Assembly: GCF_000719265.1 (NCBI RefSeq)
Contig: NZ_JOFL01000009.1
Location: forward strand, 62,001 to 126,000
DNA from: Streptomyces roseoverticillatus
GTDB taxonomy: Bacteria > Actinomycetota > Actinomycetes > Streptomycetales > Streptomycetaceae
Direction of reading: 5' to 3'
DNA: 64,000 nt
Position numbers and translations under genes: made by a program. A model generated the notes under the pieces. It made no database searches. It saw nothing but the letters and a program-made list of their open reading frames with translations, and was not told the DNA's origin. Positions 44,455-53,500 of this stretch are shown piece by piece; position 1 is the stretch's first letter; every line of letters begins with the position of its first letter.

Positions 44455-47049
44455 TTACTCCGCGGCGCCGTCGCACTCCTGAGCCCGCAGCGCCCGCGCA
44501 AGGTCGTCGCGCCCTTCGAGCACGAGCCGCCGCAGCGCCGCGGGCGCGTCCGCGTGCTCCGCGAGCCACGCGTCCGCCGCGCCGAGCGTGCGGGAGTCGT
44601 CCTGAAGGCTCGGGAAGAGCCCCCGCACGACGGCCATCGCGTACTCGATGGACCGCTCGCGCCAGATGCCCTCGATCACCGCGAAGTAGCGCCCGGCGTA
44701 CGGCGCGAGCAGCTCCCGCTGGCCGGGCTGGTCGAAGCCCGCGATGGTGGCCTCGGCGAGGGCGTTGGAGAGCTTGTCGGAGCCGGTGACGGCCTCCCAC
44801 GCCTCCTCCTTGACCGCGGCGGACGGCCGGGACGCCAGGCAGCGGACGCTGTGCCGCTCGCCGGAGGCGGTGTTGTCGCGGGCCAGCTCCGCGGCGACCG
44901 CCGCGTCGTCGGCCGCGCCCTGCCCGGCCAGCGCGGCCAGGAACGCCCAGCGCAGCTCCTGGTCCACCTCCAGCCCGTCGATCTGCGCGGAGCCGTCGAG
45001 CAGGCCGCGCAGGAGCTGCAGGTGGGAGGCGTCGCCCGCCAGCTGGGCGAAGAAGCGCGCCCACGCCAGCTGGTGGCCGCTGCCCGGTTCGGCGAGCCGC
45101 AGCTCGCGCAGCGCGCCCTCGGAGAGCTCCCGCCCGCCCTGCTCGCGCCACGCGGGCGACGCGTAGTGCACGAGGGCGGTCCGCGCCCACGCCTGCAGCA
45201 TCTGCAGCACGCCGACCTCGGTCTCGGCGCCCGCGAACCGCTCCACGAGGCCGACGAAGTCGCGGGCGGGCATCAGGCCGTCGCGCGTGAGGTTCCACAG
45301 CGCCGACCAGCACAGGGCGCGCGCGAGCGGGTCCGCGACGTCGCCCAGGCGCGCGCGCAGCGTGTCCAGCGAGCCCTCGTCGAAGCGGACCTTGCAGTAG
45401 GTCAGGTCCTCGTCGTTGACCAGGATCAGCTCCGGGCGCTCGGCCCCGGCCAGGCCGGTCACGACCGTGCGCGGACCCGCGACGTCCACCTCGGTGCCGG
45501 CGTAGCGCACGAGCGCGCCGTCCGCGCCCTCGCGGCGGTAGAGGCCCACGGCCACCCGGTGCGGGCGCAGCTCGGGGTGCTCGGCCGAGGCCTCCTGCAG
45601 GATCGCGAGCTCGGTGATCCGGTCGGCGGCGTCGTACGTCGCGAGCGGCGTGAGCGAGTTGACGCCGGCGGTCTGCAGCCAGGACCGCGCCCACGCGGCC
45701 ATGTCGCGGCCCGAGGTCTCCTCCAGCACCTCCAGCAGGTGCGACAGCCGGGTGTTGCCGAAGGCGTGCCGCTTGAAGTAGCGCCGGGCGCCCTCCAGGA
45801 AGGCCTCCCGCCCCGCGTAGGCGACGAGCTGCTTGAGGACCGAGGCGCCCTTGGCGTACGTGATGCCGTCGAAGTTGAGCTTGGCCTCCTCCAGGTCGTG
45901 GATGTCGGCCGTGACCGGGTGCGTGGAGGGCAGCTGGTCGGCGCGGTAGGCCCACGCCTTGCGGCGGTTGGCGAAGGTGATCCAGCCGTGGTCGAAGCGG
46001 GTCGCCTCCACCATCGAGAACGTCCCCATGAAATCGGCGAAGGACTCCTTCAGCCACAGGTCGTCCCACCACTCCATGGTGACCAGGTCGCCGAACCACA
46101 TGTGCGCCATCTCGTGCAGGATGACGTTGGCCCGGCCCTCGTAGGACGTCTGCGTCACCTTGCCGCGGAAGACGAACTCCTCGCGGAAGGTCACCAGGCC
46201 CGGGTTCTCCATCGCGCCGAGGTTGTACTCGGGCACGAACGCCTGGTCGTACTTCCCGAAGGGGTACGGGTAGTCGAAGTGGTCGTGGAAGAAGTCCAGG
46301 CCCTGCTTGGTGATGGTGAAGATGTCGTCCGCGTCGAAGTGCCGGGCCAGGCCCTTGCGGCACAGCGCGCCCAGCGGGATCTCCAGGACGGTGCCGTCCG
46401 GCAGCTTGCGGCTGTAGTGGTCGCGGACCACGTGGTACGGGCCGGCGACGACCGCCGTGATGTACGTGGAGATCGGCAGCGTCTTGGCGAACCGCCAGGT
46501 GGCGGCGTCCGGTGCGACGGGCTCGGCCTCGCCCGCCTGCGCGCCGTTGCCCAGCACCGTCCAGCCTGCGGGCGCGGTCACCGAGAGGGCGAAGGGCGCC
46601 TTGAGGTCGGGCTGTTCGAAGTTCGCGAAGACGCGGCGGGCGTCGGCGGGCTCGTACTGCGTGTAGAGGTAGACCTCACCGTCCTCGGGGTCCTCGAAGC
46701 GGTGCAGGCCCTCGCCGGTCCGGCTGTACGCGCACTGCGCGTCCACGACCAGGACGTTCTCGGCGGCCAGGTCCGTGAGCGCGATCCGCGCGCCGTCGAA
46801 GACCGCGGCCGGGTCCAGCGCGCGGCCGTTCAGCGTGACGGCCGTCACGGCGGGCGCCAGCAGGTCCGCGAAGGTCGCGGCGCCGGGCTCGGAACAGCGG
46901 AAGCGCATGGTCGTCACCGACCGGAAGGTGCGGTGGTCCTGTCCCGCCCCCACCGCGGACCGCAGGTCGAGCGCCACCTCGTAGGCGTCGACCGACAGCA
47001 GCCGGGCCCGTTCGCGGGCCTCTTCGCGGGTCAGGTTCTCACCGGGCAC
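44455..47049 (-). CDS. pepN: Aminopeptidase N (M1 family), second copy
   Basis: An 864-aa zinc aminopeptidase paralogous to the copy at 32169-34739. The zinc site is HEMAH (His312, Glu313, His316) with Glu335, preceded by GAMEN. The N-terminal LTREEARERARLLSVDAYEV and the C-terminal helical domain are like the first copy, but loops and the C-terminus differ throughout, so this is an old duplication and not a recent one. The GTG at 47049 has GGGAG upstream. The ORF could extend to 47415, but that part crosses the divergent promoter and is rejected. Confidence 0.93.
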   Translation of the reverse strand: MPGENLTREEARERARLLSVDAYEVALDLRSAVGAGQDHRTFRSVTTMRFRCSEPGAATFADLLAPAVTAVTLNGRALDPAAVFDGARIALTDLAAENVLVVDAQCAYSRTGEGLHRFEDPEDGEVYLYTQYEPADARRVFANFEQPDLKAPFALSVTAPAGWTVLGNGAQAGEAEPVAPDAATWRFAKTLPISTYITAVVAGPYHVVRDHYSRKLPDGTVLEIPLGALCRKGLARHFDADDIFTITKQGLDFFHDHFDYPYPFGKYDQAFVPEYNLGAMENPGLVTFREEFVFRGKVTQTSYEGRANVILHEMAHMWFGDLVTMEWWDDLWLKESFADFMGTFSMVEATRFDHGWITFANRRKAWAYRADQLPSTHPVTADIHDLEEAKLNFDGITYAKGASVLKQLVAYAGREAFLEGARRYFKRHAFGNTRLSHLLEVLEETSGRDMAAWARSWLQTAGVNSLTPLATYDAADRITELAILQEASAEHPELRPHRVAVGLYRREGADGALVRYAGTEVDVAGPRTVVTGLAGAERPELILVNDEDLTYCKVRFDEGSLDTLRARLGDVADPLARALCWSALWNLTRDGLMPARDFVGLVERFAGAETEVGVLQMLQAWARTALVHYASPAWREQGGRELSEGALRELRLAEPGSGHQLAWARFFAQLAGDASHLQLLRGLLDGSAQIDGLEVDQELRWAFLAALAGQGAADDAAVAAELARDNTASGERHSVRCLASRPSAAVKEEAWEAVTGSDKLSNALAEATIAGFDQPGQRELLAPYAGRYFAVIEGIWRERSIEYAMAVVRGLFPSLQDDSRTLGAADAWLAEHADAPAALRRLVLEGRDDLARALRAQECDGAAE

Positions 47050-47091
47050 GTCGGGACTCCCTCTGCTGGATGGTGTGTTTCGGACAACAGC

Positions 47092-47118
47092 GGAATCATG
47101 GCACGGGGTCTGTTTGTT
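47092..47118 (+). promoter_or_regulatory. SigR-type promoter of the Rv2466c-like gene
   Basis: GGAAT (47092-47096), a 19-base spacer and GTT (47116-47118) match the SigR/SigH consensus GGAAT-N18/19-GTT for thiol-oxidative stress genes. The start codon lies at 47156. The mycobacterial homologue Rv2466c is SigH-dependent, which supports the call. Confidence 0.65.
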
Positions 47119-47155
47119 GAAACGGCGAATAACTGGCCCGCCTGAGGAGATCCGC

Positions 47156-47803
47156 GTGACCGCTGTGGAGAACAAGACCCCCGCCGACTTCTGGTTCGAC
47201 CCGTCGTGCCCGTGGGCCTGGATGACCTCGCGCTGGATGCTGGAGGTCGAGAAGGTCCGCCCGGTCGAGGTGCGCTGGCACGTGATGAGCCTGGCCGTCC
47301 TCAACGAGGACAGGCTGGACGAGATGCCGGAGGAGTACCGCGAGGCGATGCGCCCCGGCGGCCGCACCTGGGCCCCCGTACGGGTCTGCATCGCCGCCGA
47401 GCAGAAGTACGGCAACGAGGTGCTCGGCCCGCTCTACACCGCCCTCGGCACCCGCTTCCACAACCAGGGCCTGCCGCGGAACCACGAGACGATCGTGGCG
47501 GCGCTGGAAGAGGCCGGCCTGCCCGCGGAGCTCGCGGACGTCGCCCACTCGGACGCGTTCGACGGCGAGCTGCGCGCCTCCCACGCCGAGGGCATCTCGA
47601 AGGTCGGCCAGGACGTCGGCACGCCCGTGATCGCGGTGCCGGGCGCGGACGGCGAGCAGATCGCCTTCTTCGGCCCGGTCGTCACCCCGGCCCCCAAGGG
47701 CGAGGCCGCGGCGCGGCTGTGGGACGGCACGCTGCTGGTGGCGTCGACGCCGGGCTTCTACGAGATCAAGCGGACCCGCACAAGTGGCCCGGTCTTCGAC
47801 TAG
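47156..47803 (+). CDS. DsbA-family protein, mycothiol-dependent nitroreductase (Rv2466c) homologue
   Basis: A 215-aa thioredoxin-fold oxidoreductase with a helical insertion. The active site is Cys18-Pro-Trp-Ala21 (DPSCPWAW), whereas Rv2466c has CPWC, so the second cysteine is missing and a monothiol, mycothiol-dependent mechanism would be needed. The following TSRWMLEVEKVRPVEVRWHVMSL and the cis-Pro loop VGTPVIAV fit the family. GAGGAGA precedes the GTG. A SigR-type promoter upstream points to thiol stress. It is divergent from the second pepN. Confidence 0.88.
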   Translation: MTAVENKTPADFWFDPSCPWAWMTSRWMLEVEKVRPVEVRWHVMSLAVLNEDRLDEMPEEYREAMRPGGRTWAPVRVCIAAEQKYGNEVLGPLYTALGTRFHNQGLPRNHETIVAALEEAGLPAELADVAHSDAFDGELRASHAEGISKVGQDVGTPVIAVPGADGEQIAFFGPVVTPAPKGEAAARLWDGTLLVASTPGFYEIKRTRTSGPVFD

Positions 47804-47853
47804 TACCGATTGCGGTGGTCGTGTGTGCCGCCGGACCCTCGCCACGGTGGCTG

Positions 47854-47895
47854 CTCGCCGTTGCGGCGGGCATTCTTTTCCGCCGCAACGGCGAG
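47854..47895. repeat. Intergenic palindrome, CGCCGTTGCGGCGG family
   Basis: Perfect 16-base arms (47854-47869 and 47880-47895) enclose a 10-base loop containing TTTT. The arms are essentially identical to those at 25041-25081. It lies downstream of the Rv2466c-like gene and probably terminates it. Confidence 0.7.
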
Positions 47896-47996
47896 AAACC
47901 AGCGTGTGCCCGTCCGGCGGTGCTGAACCGAGCCGCAGCGCCGGCAGTGATCCGCCGGGAAGGCCCGGCCGACGGGCGCACACGCCCCGCCTCCCT

Positions 47997-48002
47997 TAAT
48001 GT
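47997..48002 (+). promoter_or_regulatory. -10 box of a likely leaderless gene
   Basis: TAATGT lies 6 bases before the ATG at 48009 and no ribosome-binding sequence is visible between them. Confidence 0.45.
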
Positions 48003-48008
48003 CCCGGT

Positions 48009-48602
48009 ATGGGTCAGACCGATCTCACCCCGCCACTGGGCTTCGACGGCGGCCGCGCGGAAGCGGACCCGCCGGCCGCAGGCCACTTCGCCGAGCAGGC
48101 CGTACGCCCGTACGACCTGCTGCTGCGAGCCGGCTGCCAGGCCCTCGTCCCGCTGCGGTCCGCACTCGGCCTGCGCCGGGCGGCCGGGGCCCTGGGGCAC
48201 TACCTGCGCGGTACCGGCGCCCCGTACCGCGTGGACGCGGACGCCCTGCTCGCCCTTCCGGCCGTGCGCTCCGCGGCCGGGGAGCAGCTGGACCGCTGGC
48301 GCGCCGAGGCGCTGGAGCAGTGGCGCGGCGGCCCCCGCACGGCCGCCGCGTACCCCGCGGACAGCGGCTGGCGCGAGGTGGCGCTGCCCCGGGCGTGGGG
48401 GAGCGCGGACTGGCGGCTGGCGCTGCGCGCGTTCGCGTACCGGCTGACGGGCACGGTCCGGGTCGCCGCCGACGGCACGGCCTCGGCCGACTACCGCTTC
48501 GCGGTGCTCACGTGCTGGGACGCGGGGCGGTTCGCCCGGCTGCACGACGTGGGTCTCGCGAAGGGGTTCACGGTGACGGGCGAGGCCTTCGGCCACGCGT
48601 GA
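48009..48602 (+). CDS. Unrecognised protein
   Basis: A 197-aa protein with no signal peptide, membrane helix or motif I can name. It is rich in Ala, Arg and Leu with a middle helical part (PYDLLLRAGCQALVPLRSALGLRRAAG) and a mixed C-terminal part ending YRFAVLTCWDAGRFARLHDVG. GC3 pattern and ATG/-10 arrangement support a real gene. It converges on sodF and shares its terminator. Function unknown. Confidence 0.6.
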   Translation: MGQTDLTPPLGFDGGRAEADPPAAGHFAEQAVRPYDLLLRAGCQALVPLRSALGLRRAAGALGHYLRGTGAPYRVDADALLALPAVRSAAGEQLDRWRAEALEQWRGGPRTAAAYPADSGWREVALPRAWGSADWRLALRAFAYRLTGTVRVAADGTASADYRFAVLTCWDAGRFARLHDVGLAKGFTVTGEAFGHA

Positions 48603-48611
48603 GCCGGAAAC

Positions 48612-48642
48612 GAGCAGGCCCCCGCAGTGCGGGGGCCTGCTC
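48612..48642. terminator. Shared terminator between the unknown gene and sodF
   Basis: A perfect 15-base inverted repeat (48612-48626 and 48628-48642) lies in the gap between the convergent genes and should end both transcripts. Confidence 0.85.
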
Positions 48643-48705
48643 CGCCTGCCACGTGAAGGGTGAGAAGACGATCACGAGCAGGACACCGGGGAAATCCGTG
48701 CGGAA
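48612..48705 (-). ncRNA. Probable s-SodF small RNA from the sodF 3' end
   Basis: In S. coelicolor the sodF 3' UTR is processed into a small RNA of about 90 nt, s-SodF, that pairs with sodN mRNA and lowers Ni-SOD. Here the segment between the sodF stop and the terminator stem is about 94 bases on the minus strand, the right length and structure. The sodN gene is not in the window, so complementarity could not be examined. Confidence 0.45.
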
Positions 48706-49344
48706 TTACGGAACCAGCAGCAGGTTGCCGCGCTGCTTGGCGGCCTCGAAGCGCCGGGCCACGTCCTGCCAGTTGACGACGGCCCACATGGCGTCGATGA
48801 AGTCGACCTTCTGGTTCTTGTACTGCAGGTAGAAGGCGTGCTCCCAGGCGTCGAAGACCAGGATCGGGACCGAGCCCTGGCCGACGTTGCCCTGGTGGTC
48901 GTAGACCTGCTCGACGATCAGCTTGCCGCTGATCGGCTCGTAGGCGAGGACGCCCCAGCCGGAGCCCTGCGTGGTCGCGGAGGCCTTGGTCAGCTGGGCC
49001 TTGAACTTGGCGAAGGAGCCGAAGGACTCGGCGATGGCGTCCGCGAGCTCGCCCACGCCGTCCTTGTCCAGGGGCTCGCCGCCGCCGTCGCCGGTCATGT
49101 TCTGCCAGTAGATGCTGTGCAGGATGTGGCCGGAGAGGTGGAACGCGAGGTTCTTCTCCAGGCCGTTGATGGCACCCCACTGGTCCTTGTCACGGGCCTC
49201 GGCGAGCTGCTCCAGGGTGTCGTTCGCGCCCTTGACGTACGCCGCGTGGTGCTTGTCGTGGTGCAGCTCGATGATCTTCGCGTCGATCGTCGGCTGCAGC
49301 GCAGCGTAATCGTAGGGGAGTTCAGGAAGTGTGTAGATGGCCAT
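48706..49344 (-). CDS. sodF: Iron superoxide dismutase
   Basis: A 212-aa Fe/Mn-type superoxide dismutase converting superoxide to O2 and H2O2 in the cytoplasm. Metal ligands are His28, His76, Asp165 and His169 (VFDAWEHAF). Length and fold motifs are standard. Assignment as the iron enzyme rests on the Streptomyces context. GGAGGG lies six bases before the ATG. A tandem TTGCAA box immediately upstream fits Nur, the nickel-responsive Fur-family repressor that shuts sodF off when nickel is present. Confidence 0.94.
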   Translation of the reverse strand: MAIYTLPELPYDYAALQPTIDAKIIELHHDKHHAAYVKGANDTLEQLAEARDKDQWGAINGLEKNLAFHLSGHILHSIYWQNMTGDGGGEPLDKDGVGELADAIAESFGSFAKFKAQLTKASATTQGSGWGVLAYEPISGKLIVEQVYDHQGNVGQGSVPILVFDAWEHAFYLQYKNQKVDFIDAMWAVVNWQDVARRFEAAKQRGNLLLVP

Positions 49345-49362
49345 GCCGAGCCCTCCGACTTA

Positions 49363-49379
49363 TTGCAATTAACTTGCAA
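49363..49379. promoter_or_regulatory. Nur box upstream of sodF
   Basis: Two TTGCAA hexamers (49363-49368 and 49374-49379) with a 5-base spacer match the TTGC/GCAA pattern reported for Nur in Streptomyces. The box sits 19 bases before the sodF start codon. Confidence 0.75.
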
Positions 49380-49453
49380 GTGGACGTTACCAGCAAGAGC
49401 ATCTGACATGCCGTAAGGGGGCCGATAACCCGGTGGATCTCCGACTAAAGACC

Positions 49454-49494
49454 GAGGCGGGCTAGGTCCTGAAGATCAGGACCCAGCCCGCCTC
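49454..49494 (-). terminator. Terminator of the first amino acid permease
   Basis: A long imperfect hairpin (arms beginning GAGGCGGGCT and ending AGCCCGCCTC, with inner GGTCCTGA/TCAGGACC) lies 57 bases past the permease stop on the minus strand. Confidence 0.7.
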
Positions 49495-49550
49495 GTGGGG
49501 GGTGTGGTGGTGGCTTCGGCGGTGGCCGGAAAGCGGCGTGACCGCCGCGG

Positions 49551-50963
49551 TCAGTGCTTCGCGGCCGTCACGCGCTGTCGCAGGTAGCCGACGAGGGCGA
49601 GGGCGACGGTGAGCCCGGCCGTGAAGTACAGCTGTACGCGGGTGTCCTCCTCGCGCAGCATCAGGGCGAGGACGCCCACGATTCCGGCCAGGGCCGCCCA
49701 GGTCAGCGCCGGGAAGAGCCACATCTTCACGACGAGCTTCTCCGGCTCCGTGCGCTCCAGCCGGCGGCGCATCCGCAGCTGGGTGACGGCGATGAAGCCC
49801 CACACCACGAGCACCGCGGCGCCCGTCATGTACAGCAGCCACTTGAAGACGGTGTCCGGCCACCAGTAGCTGAGCAGGACGGCGACGAAGCCGAAGGCGG
49901 AGGAGGCGATCACGGTCAGCCGCGGCACGCCGCCCGTGACCTTGGCCAGGAAGCGCGGGCCCTCGCCGCGCATGACCAGGGAGTGCGACATCCGGGAGGC
50001 GCCGTAGATGTTGGCGTTCATCGCGGAGAGCAGGGCGATCAGGACGATCACGTTCATGATCTGCCCGGCGGCCGGGATGTCGAGGTACTTGAGCACCGCC
50101 ACGTACGGGCCGTCCGTCAGGAGCGACTTGTCGTTCCAGGGCAGGACGGTGACGACGACCAGCATCGAGCCGACGTAGAAGAGGGCGATCCGCCACATCG
50201 CCGTGCGGACGGCCTGGGCGACGCCCTTGACCGGCTGCTCGGACTCGGCGGCCGCGATCGTGACCGTCTCCAGGCCGCCGTACGCGAAGACCGACGCGAG
50301 CAGGCCCACGACCAGGCCGTTGGCGCCGTTGGGTATGAAGCCGCCGTGGCCGGTGAGGTTGTCGGCGCCCGGAGCCGAGGTGCCCGGCAGCACGCCGCAG
50401 ATGGCGAGGACGCCGAGGACGAGGAAGACGCCGATCGCGGCGACCTTCAGCGTCGCGAACCAGAACTCGAACTCGCCGAAGTTGCTGACCGCCGCGAGGT
50501 TCGTCCCGCAGAAGACGGCCATGAAGATCAGCACCCACATCCACGAGGCCGTGGAGGGGAACCAGGACTGCATGATGTGCGCGGCGCCGATCGCCTCGAC
50601 GGCTATGCCCACGCACAGCTCGACCCAGAACATCCAGCCGGCGGTGAAGCCGGCCCAGGGGCCGATCGCCTTCTCGGCGTGCACGGAGAAGGTGCCCGAG
50701 GCCGGGTTGGCCGCGGCCATCTCGCCCAGCATCCGCATCACGAGCATCACGAGCAGCCCGGAGGCCGCGTACGCGAGCACGATCGCCGGACCGGCCGCGG
50801 CGATGCCCGCGCCGGAACCGACGAAGAGGCCGGCCCCGATGACCCCGCCGAGGGCGATCATCGACAGGTGGCGCTGCTTGAGGCCGTGCGACAGATCCGT
50901 GCCGCCCGGCGCCTGGCCATTGACCGCGCGCTCGGGCGCGGAGGTCGCAGAAGTCCGAGTCAT
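49551..50963 (-). CDS. Amino acid permease, APC family (first of three paralogues)
   Basis: A 470-aa integral membrane transporter with about twelve helices. The APC signature is in the first helices: LKQRHLSMIALGGVIGAGLFVGSG, followed by MRMLGEMAAANPASGTFS and EAIGAAHIM. It should import an amino acid with protons; the GabP/CycA/AnsP-like sequence type suggests GABA, small neutral residues or asparagine but does not settle it. Helix 1 is preceded by a polar cytoplasmic tail of about 30 residues. Closely related genes follow at 51135 and 53501. Confidence 0.88.
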   Translation of the reverse strand: MTRTSATSAPERAVNGQAPGGTDLSHGLKQRHLSMIALGGVIGAGLFVGSGAGIAAAGPAIVLAYAASGLLVMLVMRMLGEMAAANPASGTFSVHAEKAIGPWAGFTAGWMFWVELCVGIAVEAIGAAHIMQSWFPSTASWMWVLIFMAVFCGTNLAAVSNFGEFEFWFATLKVAAIGVFLVLGVLAICGVLPGTSAPGADNLTGHGGFIPNGANGLVVGLLASVFAYGGLETVTIAAAESEQPVKGVAQAVRTAMWRIALFYVGSMLVVVTVLPWNDKSLLTDGPYVAVLKYLDIPAAGQIMNVIVLIALLSAMNANIYGASRMSHSLVMRGEGPRFLAKVTGGVPRLTVIASSAFGFVAVLLSYWWPDTVFKWLLYMTGAAVLVVWGFIAVTQLRMRRRLERTEPEKLVVKMWLFPALTWAALAGIVGVLALMLREEDTRVQLYFTAGLTVALALVGYLRQRVTAAKH

Positions 50964-51134
50964 GGTCGTGTGTGTCCCGTGGGGTGAGAGCGGAAAAGTT
51001 GCCTCAGTGTGGGGGTCATGTTCGCCCAGGACAACACCTGTGACAGAGCTGTCCGATATTCAGACGCAGGTATGACTGTGCGTGCCTGACATCTCGCCAG
51101 AAGGCGATGGAATCGAGCCGACCCGGCGGGCCGG

Positions 51135-52529
51135 TCAGGCCGCGCGGCGCAGCCGGAGCTCGCGCACCCAGGCCACCACGAGCACGGCGCCGGTCGCCGC
51201 CGCCGACCACAGCAGCTGCGGGCGGGCCCCCTCGTCGGTGATCATCAGCACCAGCACGCCGGCCATCCCGGCCAGAGCGACCCAGGTCAGATAGGGGAAG
51301 GCCCACATCTTCAGGGCGAGCCGCTCCGGCATCTCGCGCTCGATGCGGCGCCGCAGCCGCAGCTGCGAGACGGCGATCAGGCCCCAGACGAAGAGCAGTA
51401 CCGCACCCACGGCATTCAGCAAGTACCGGAAGATCGAATCCGGCCACTCCAGATTGAGTATCACCGAGGCGAAACCGAACGCGACCGACGCCAGCACGGC
51501 CCGGCGCGGCACCCCGCCGCCCGACACCTTCAGCAGCCCCTTGGGTGCCTCGCCGCGCTCGGCGAGCGAGAAGACCATCCGCGACGAGCCGTAGAGGTTG
51601 GCGTTGAGCGCGGACAGCAGGGCCACGAAGACCACGATGTTCATGATCTGGCCGGCGGCCGGGATGCCGACGTGGTCGAGCACGGCCACGTACGGGCTCT
51701 TGCCCGGCTGCATCGACGACCACGGCAGGAGGGTGACGATGACGAGCATCGAGCCCACGTAGAAGAAGAGGATGCGCCACACGGCGCTGCGCACCGCACG
51801 GCCCACCGCGCGCGCCGGGTCGTCGGACTCGGCCGCGGCGATCGTGACGACCTCCAGGCCGCCGAAGGCGAAGACGACCGCGAGGACGCCGGAGACGACA
51901 CCGCTCACGCCGTTCGGCAGGAAGCCGCCCTGACCCGTGAGGTTGGAGAAGCCCACCGCCTCGGTGTCCGGCAGCACGCCGAAGATCGCCAGCAGGCTCA
52001 GCGCCAGGAAGAGGACGATCGCCCCGACCTTGAGCGCGGCGAACCAGAACTCGAACTCGCCGAAGTTCTTCACCGCGGAGAGGTTGGCGGCCGTGAAGAC
52101 CACCATGAAGATCAGCACCCAGGCCCACTGCGGGACGCCCGGCACCCAGCCGTTCGCGATCTGGGCCGCGCCCGTCGCCTCCACGGCCAGCACGACCACC
52201 AGCAGGAACCAGTACAGCCAGCCGACCGTGAAGCCGGCCCAGCGCCCCAGCGCCCGCTCCGCGTGCACCGAGAACGCGCCCGAGGCGGGCATCGCCGAGG
52301 ACATCTCGCCGAGCATCCGCATCACCAGCATCGCGAGCGCGCCCGCGATCAGGTACGAAATGATGATGCCCGGGCCCGCGACGGCGATGCCGGCACCGGA
52401 GCCCACGAACAGGCCGGCGCCGATGACGCCGCCCAGTCCGAGCATCGTCAGATGACGCTGCTTGAGCCCGGCCGACAGGGGTTCTTTCTCGGCCGCGAGG
52501 GAATCGGCGGCGGGGGGTGCGTCGTGCAT
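51135..52529 (-). CDS. Amino acid permease, APC family (second paralogue)
   Basis: A 464-aa transporter with the same layout as its neighbours: LKQRHLTMLGLGGVIGAGLF at the first helix, MRMLGEMSSAMPASGAFS, and a C-terminal Arg-rich end. Start at ATG 52529 fits the paralogues; the ORF would otherwise run to 52619 with a Cys-rich extension not found in the other two. The ribosome site is weak. It is divergent from bioY with 294 bases between, which holds both promoters and no gene. Confidence 0.88.
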   Translation of the reverse strand: MHDAPPAADSLAAEKEPLSAGLKQRHLTMLGLGGVIGAGLFVGSGAGIAVAGPGIIISYLIAGALAMLVMRMLGEMSSAMPASGAFSVHAERALGRWAGFTVGWLYWFLLVVVLAVEATGAAQIANGWVPGVPQWAWVLIFMVVFTAANLSAVKNFGEFEFWFAALKVGAIVLFLALSLLAIFGVLPDTEAVGFSNLTGQGGFLPNGVSGVVSGVLAVVFAFGGLEVVTIAAAESDDPARAVGRAVRSAVWRILFFYVGSMLVIVTLLPWSSMQPGKSPYVAVLDHVGIPAAGQIMNIVVFVALLSALNANLYGSSRMVFSLAERGEAPKGLLKVSGGGVPRRAVLASVAFGFASVILNLEWPDSIFRYLLNAVGAVLLFVWGLIAVSQLRLRRRIEREMPERLALKMWAFPYLTWVALAGMAGVLVLMITDEGARPQLLWSAAATGAVLVVAWVRELRLRRAA

Positions 52530-52823
52530 GGGCTTCGTACTCTCGGATCCGCGCGAAAAGCGCTGAGGATCTTCACGCAGGCGCAAAGAGCAGGCGCAAA
52601 GAGGTATAGGTGACTCCACATTCTCCCGAGGAGGCGCTCCGAGCCAAGCCTCAAGGGAATCCAGTGACGAGCATCACGCGTAATTCCGTCTGCCGAGGGA
52701 ACCGCGCTGGGAAGTCTCCAAGCGGAACGGCCCGCCTTTGTCATTGCCGCGCGCTGTCCGCCCGAGACCACTCGGCTAACGTCACAAAGTCACTTGTCCC
52801 CACCACTTATCTGCGGAGTAACG

Positions 52824-53426
52824 ATGGCCACCGCCGCTGCCTCTGTTCCCCGGACCGGTACGGTCCTCGCCGATCTGCTCCCTGCGTCCACCGCCGGGCG
52901 CGCCCGTGTGCGCGACGCGGCCCTGATCCTCGGTGGAGCCGCCCTCACCGGCCTCGCGGCGCAGATCGCCGTCCCCGTGCCCGGCTCCCCGGTCCCGGTC
53001 AGCGGCCAGACCTTCGCGGTCCTCCTGGTCGGCACCGCCCTCGGCGCCCGCCGCGGCTTCCTCTCCCTCGCCCTGTACGCCGTCGCGGGCGTCGCGGGCA
53101 TGCCGTGGTTCGCCGAGGCCCGCTCCGGCGCCGCCTTCCCGTCCTTCGGCTACGTCCTGGGCATGCTGCTCGCCGCGACCGTCGTCGGCGCCCTCGCCCG
53201 CCGCGGCGCCGACCGCTCCGCCCTGCGCACCGCGGGCACGATGGCCCTCGGCTCGGCGATCATCTACGCCGTCGGCGTGCCGTACCTGGCCCTGTCCGTG
53301 CACCTGTCCTTCGCGGACGCCGTGGCGGCCGGTCTGACGCCGTTCCTCATCGGCGACGTCCTGAAGGCGACGCTGGCGATGGGCGCGCTGCCCACCGCGT
53401 GGAAGCTTCTGGGACGCCGGGGCTGA
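52824..53426 (+). CDS. bioY: Biotin ECF transporter substrate-binding protein BioY
   Basis: A 200-aa membrane protein of the S-component type that captures biotin for an energy-coupling-factor transporter or works alone. It has about six hydrophobic segments. The characteristic GSPVPVSGQTFAVLLVGTALGARRG motif appears near residues 55-77 and the conserved MPWFAEARSG region near 93-102. GGAG precedes the ATG. No bioM/bioN genes are adjacent, so a shared ECF module elsewhere is expected. It lies between the second and third amino acid permeases, in the opposite direction. Confidence 0.92.
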   Translation: MATAAASVPRTGTVLADLLPASTAGRARVRDAALILGGAALTGLAAQIAVPVPGSPVPVSGQTFAVLLVGTALGARRGFLSLALYAVAGVAGMPWFAEARSGAAFPSFGYVLGMLLAATVVGALARRGADRSALRTAGTMALGSAIIYAVGVPYLALSVHLSFADAVAAGLTPFLIGDVLKATLAMGALPTAWKLLGRRG

Positions 53427-53440
53427 CCGCTCTGCTCTGC

Positions 53441-53492
53441 AAACCGCGACGGGCTCGCGCCCCCGAAAGGGGGCGCGAGCCCGTCGCGGTTT
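53441..53492. terminator. Bidirectional terminator between bioY and a permease
   Basis: A perfect 24-bp stem (53441-53464 with 53469-53492) capped by a GAAA tetraloop. AAA at one end and TTT at the other give U-rich ends for both strands. Confidence 0.92.
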
Positions 53493-53500
53493 TCGGGTTT

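Noticed and set aside
44323..47145. Long + strand ORF (940 codons) opposite the second pepN
   Set aside because: Antisense shadow; crosses the divergent promoter and has no domain.
47050..47415. N-terminal extension of the second pepN
   Set aside because: It overlaps the SigR promoter and the Rv2466c-like gene, and GTG 47049 matches the start of the first PepN.
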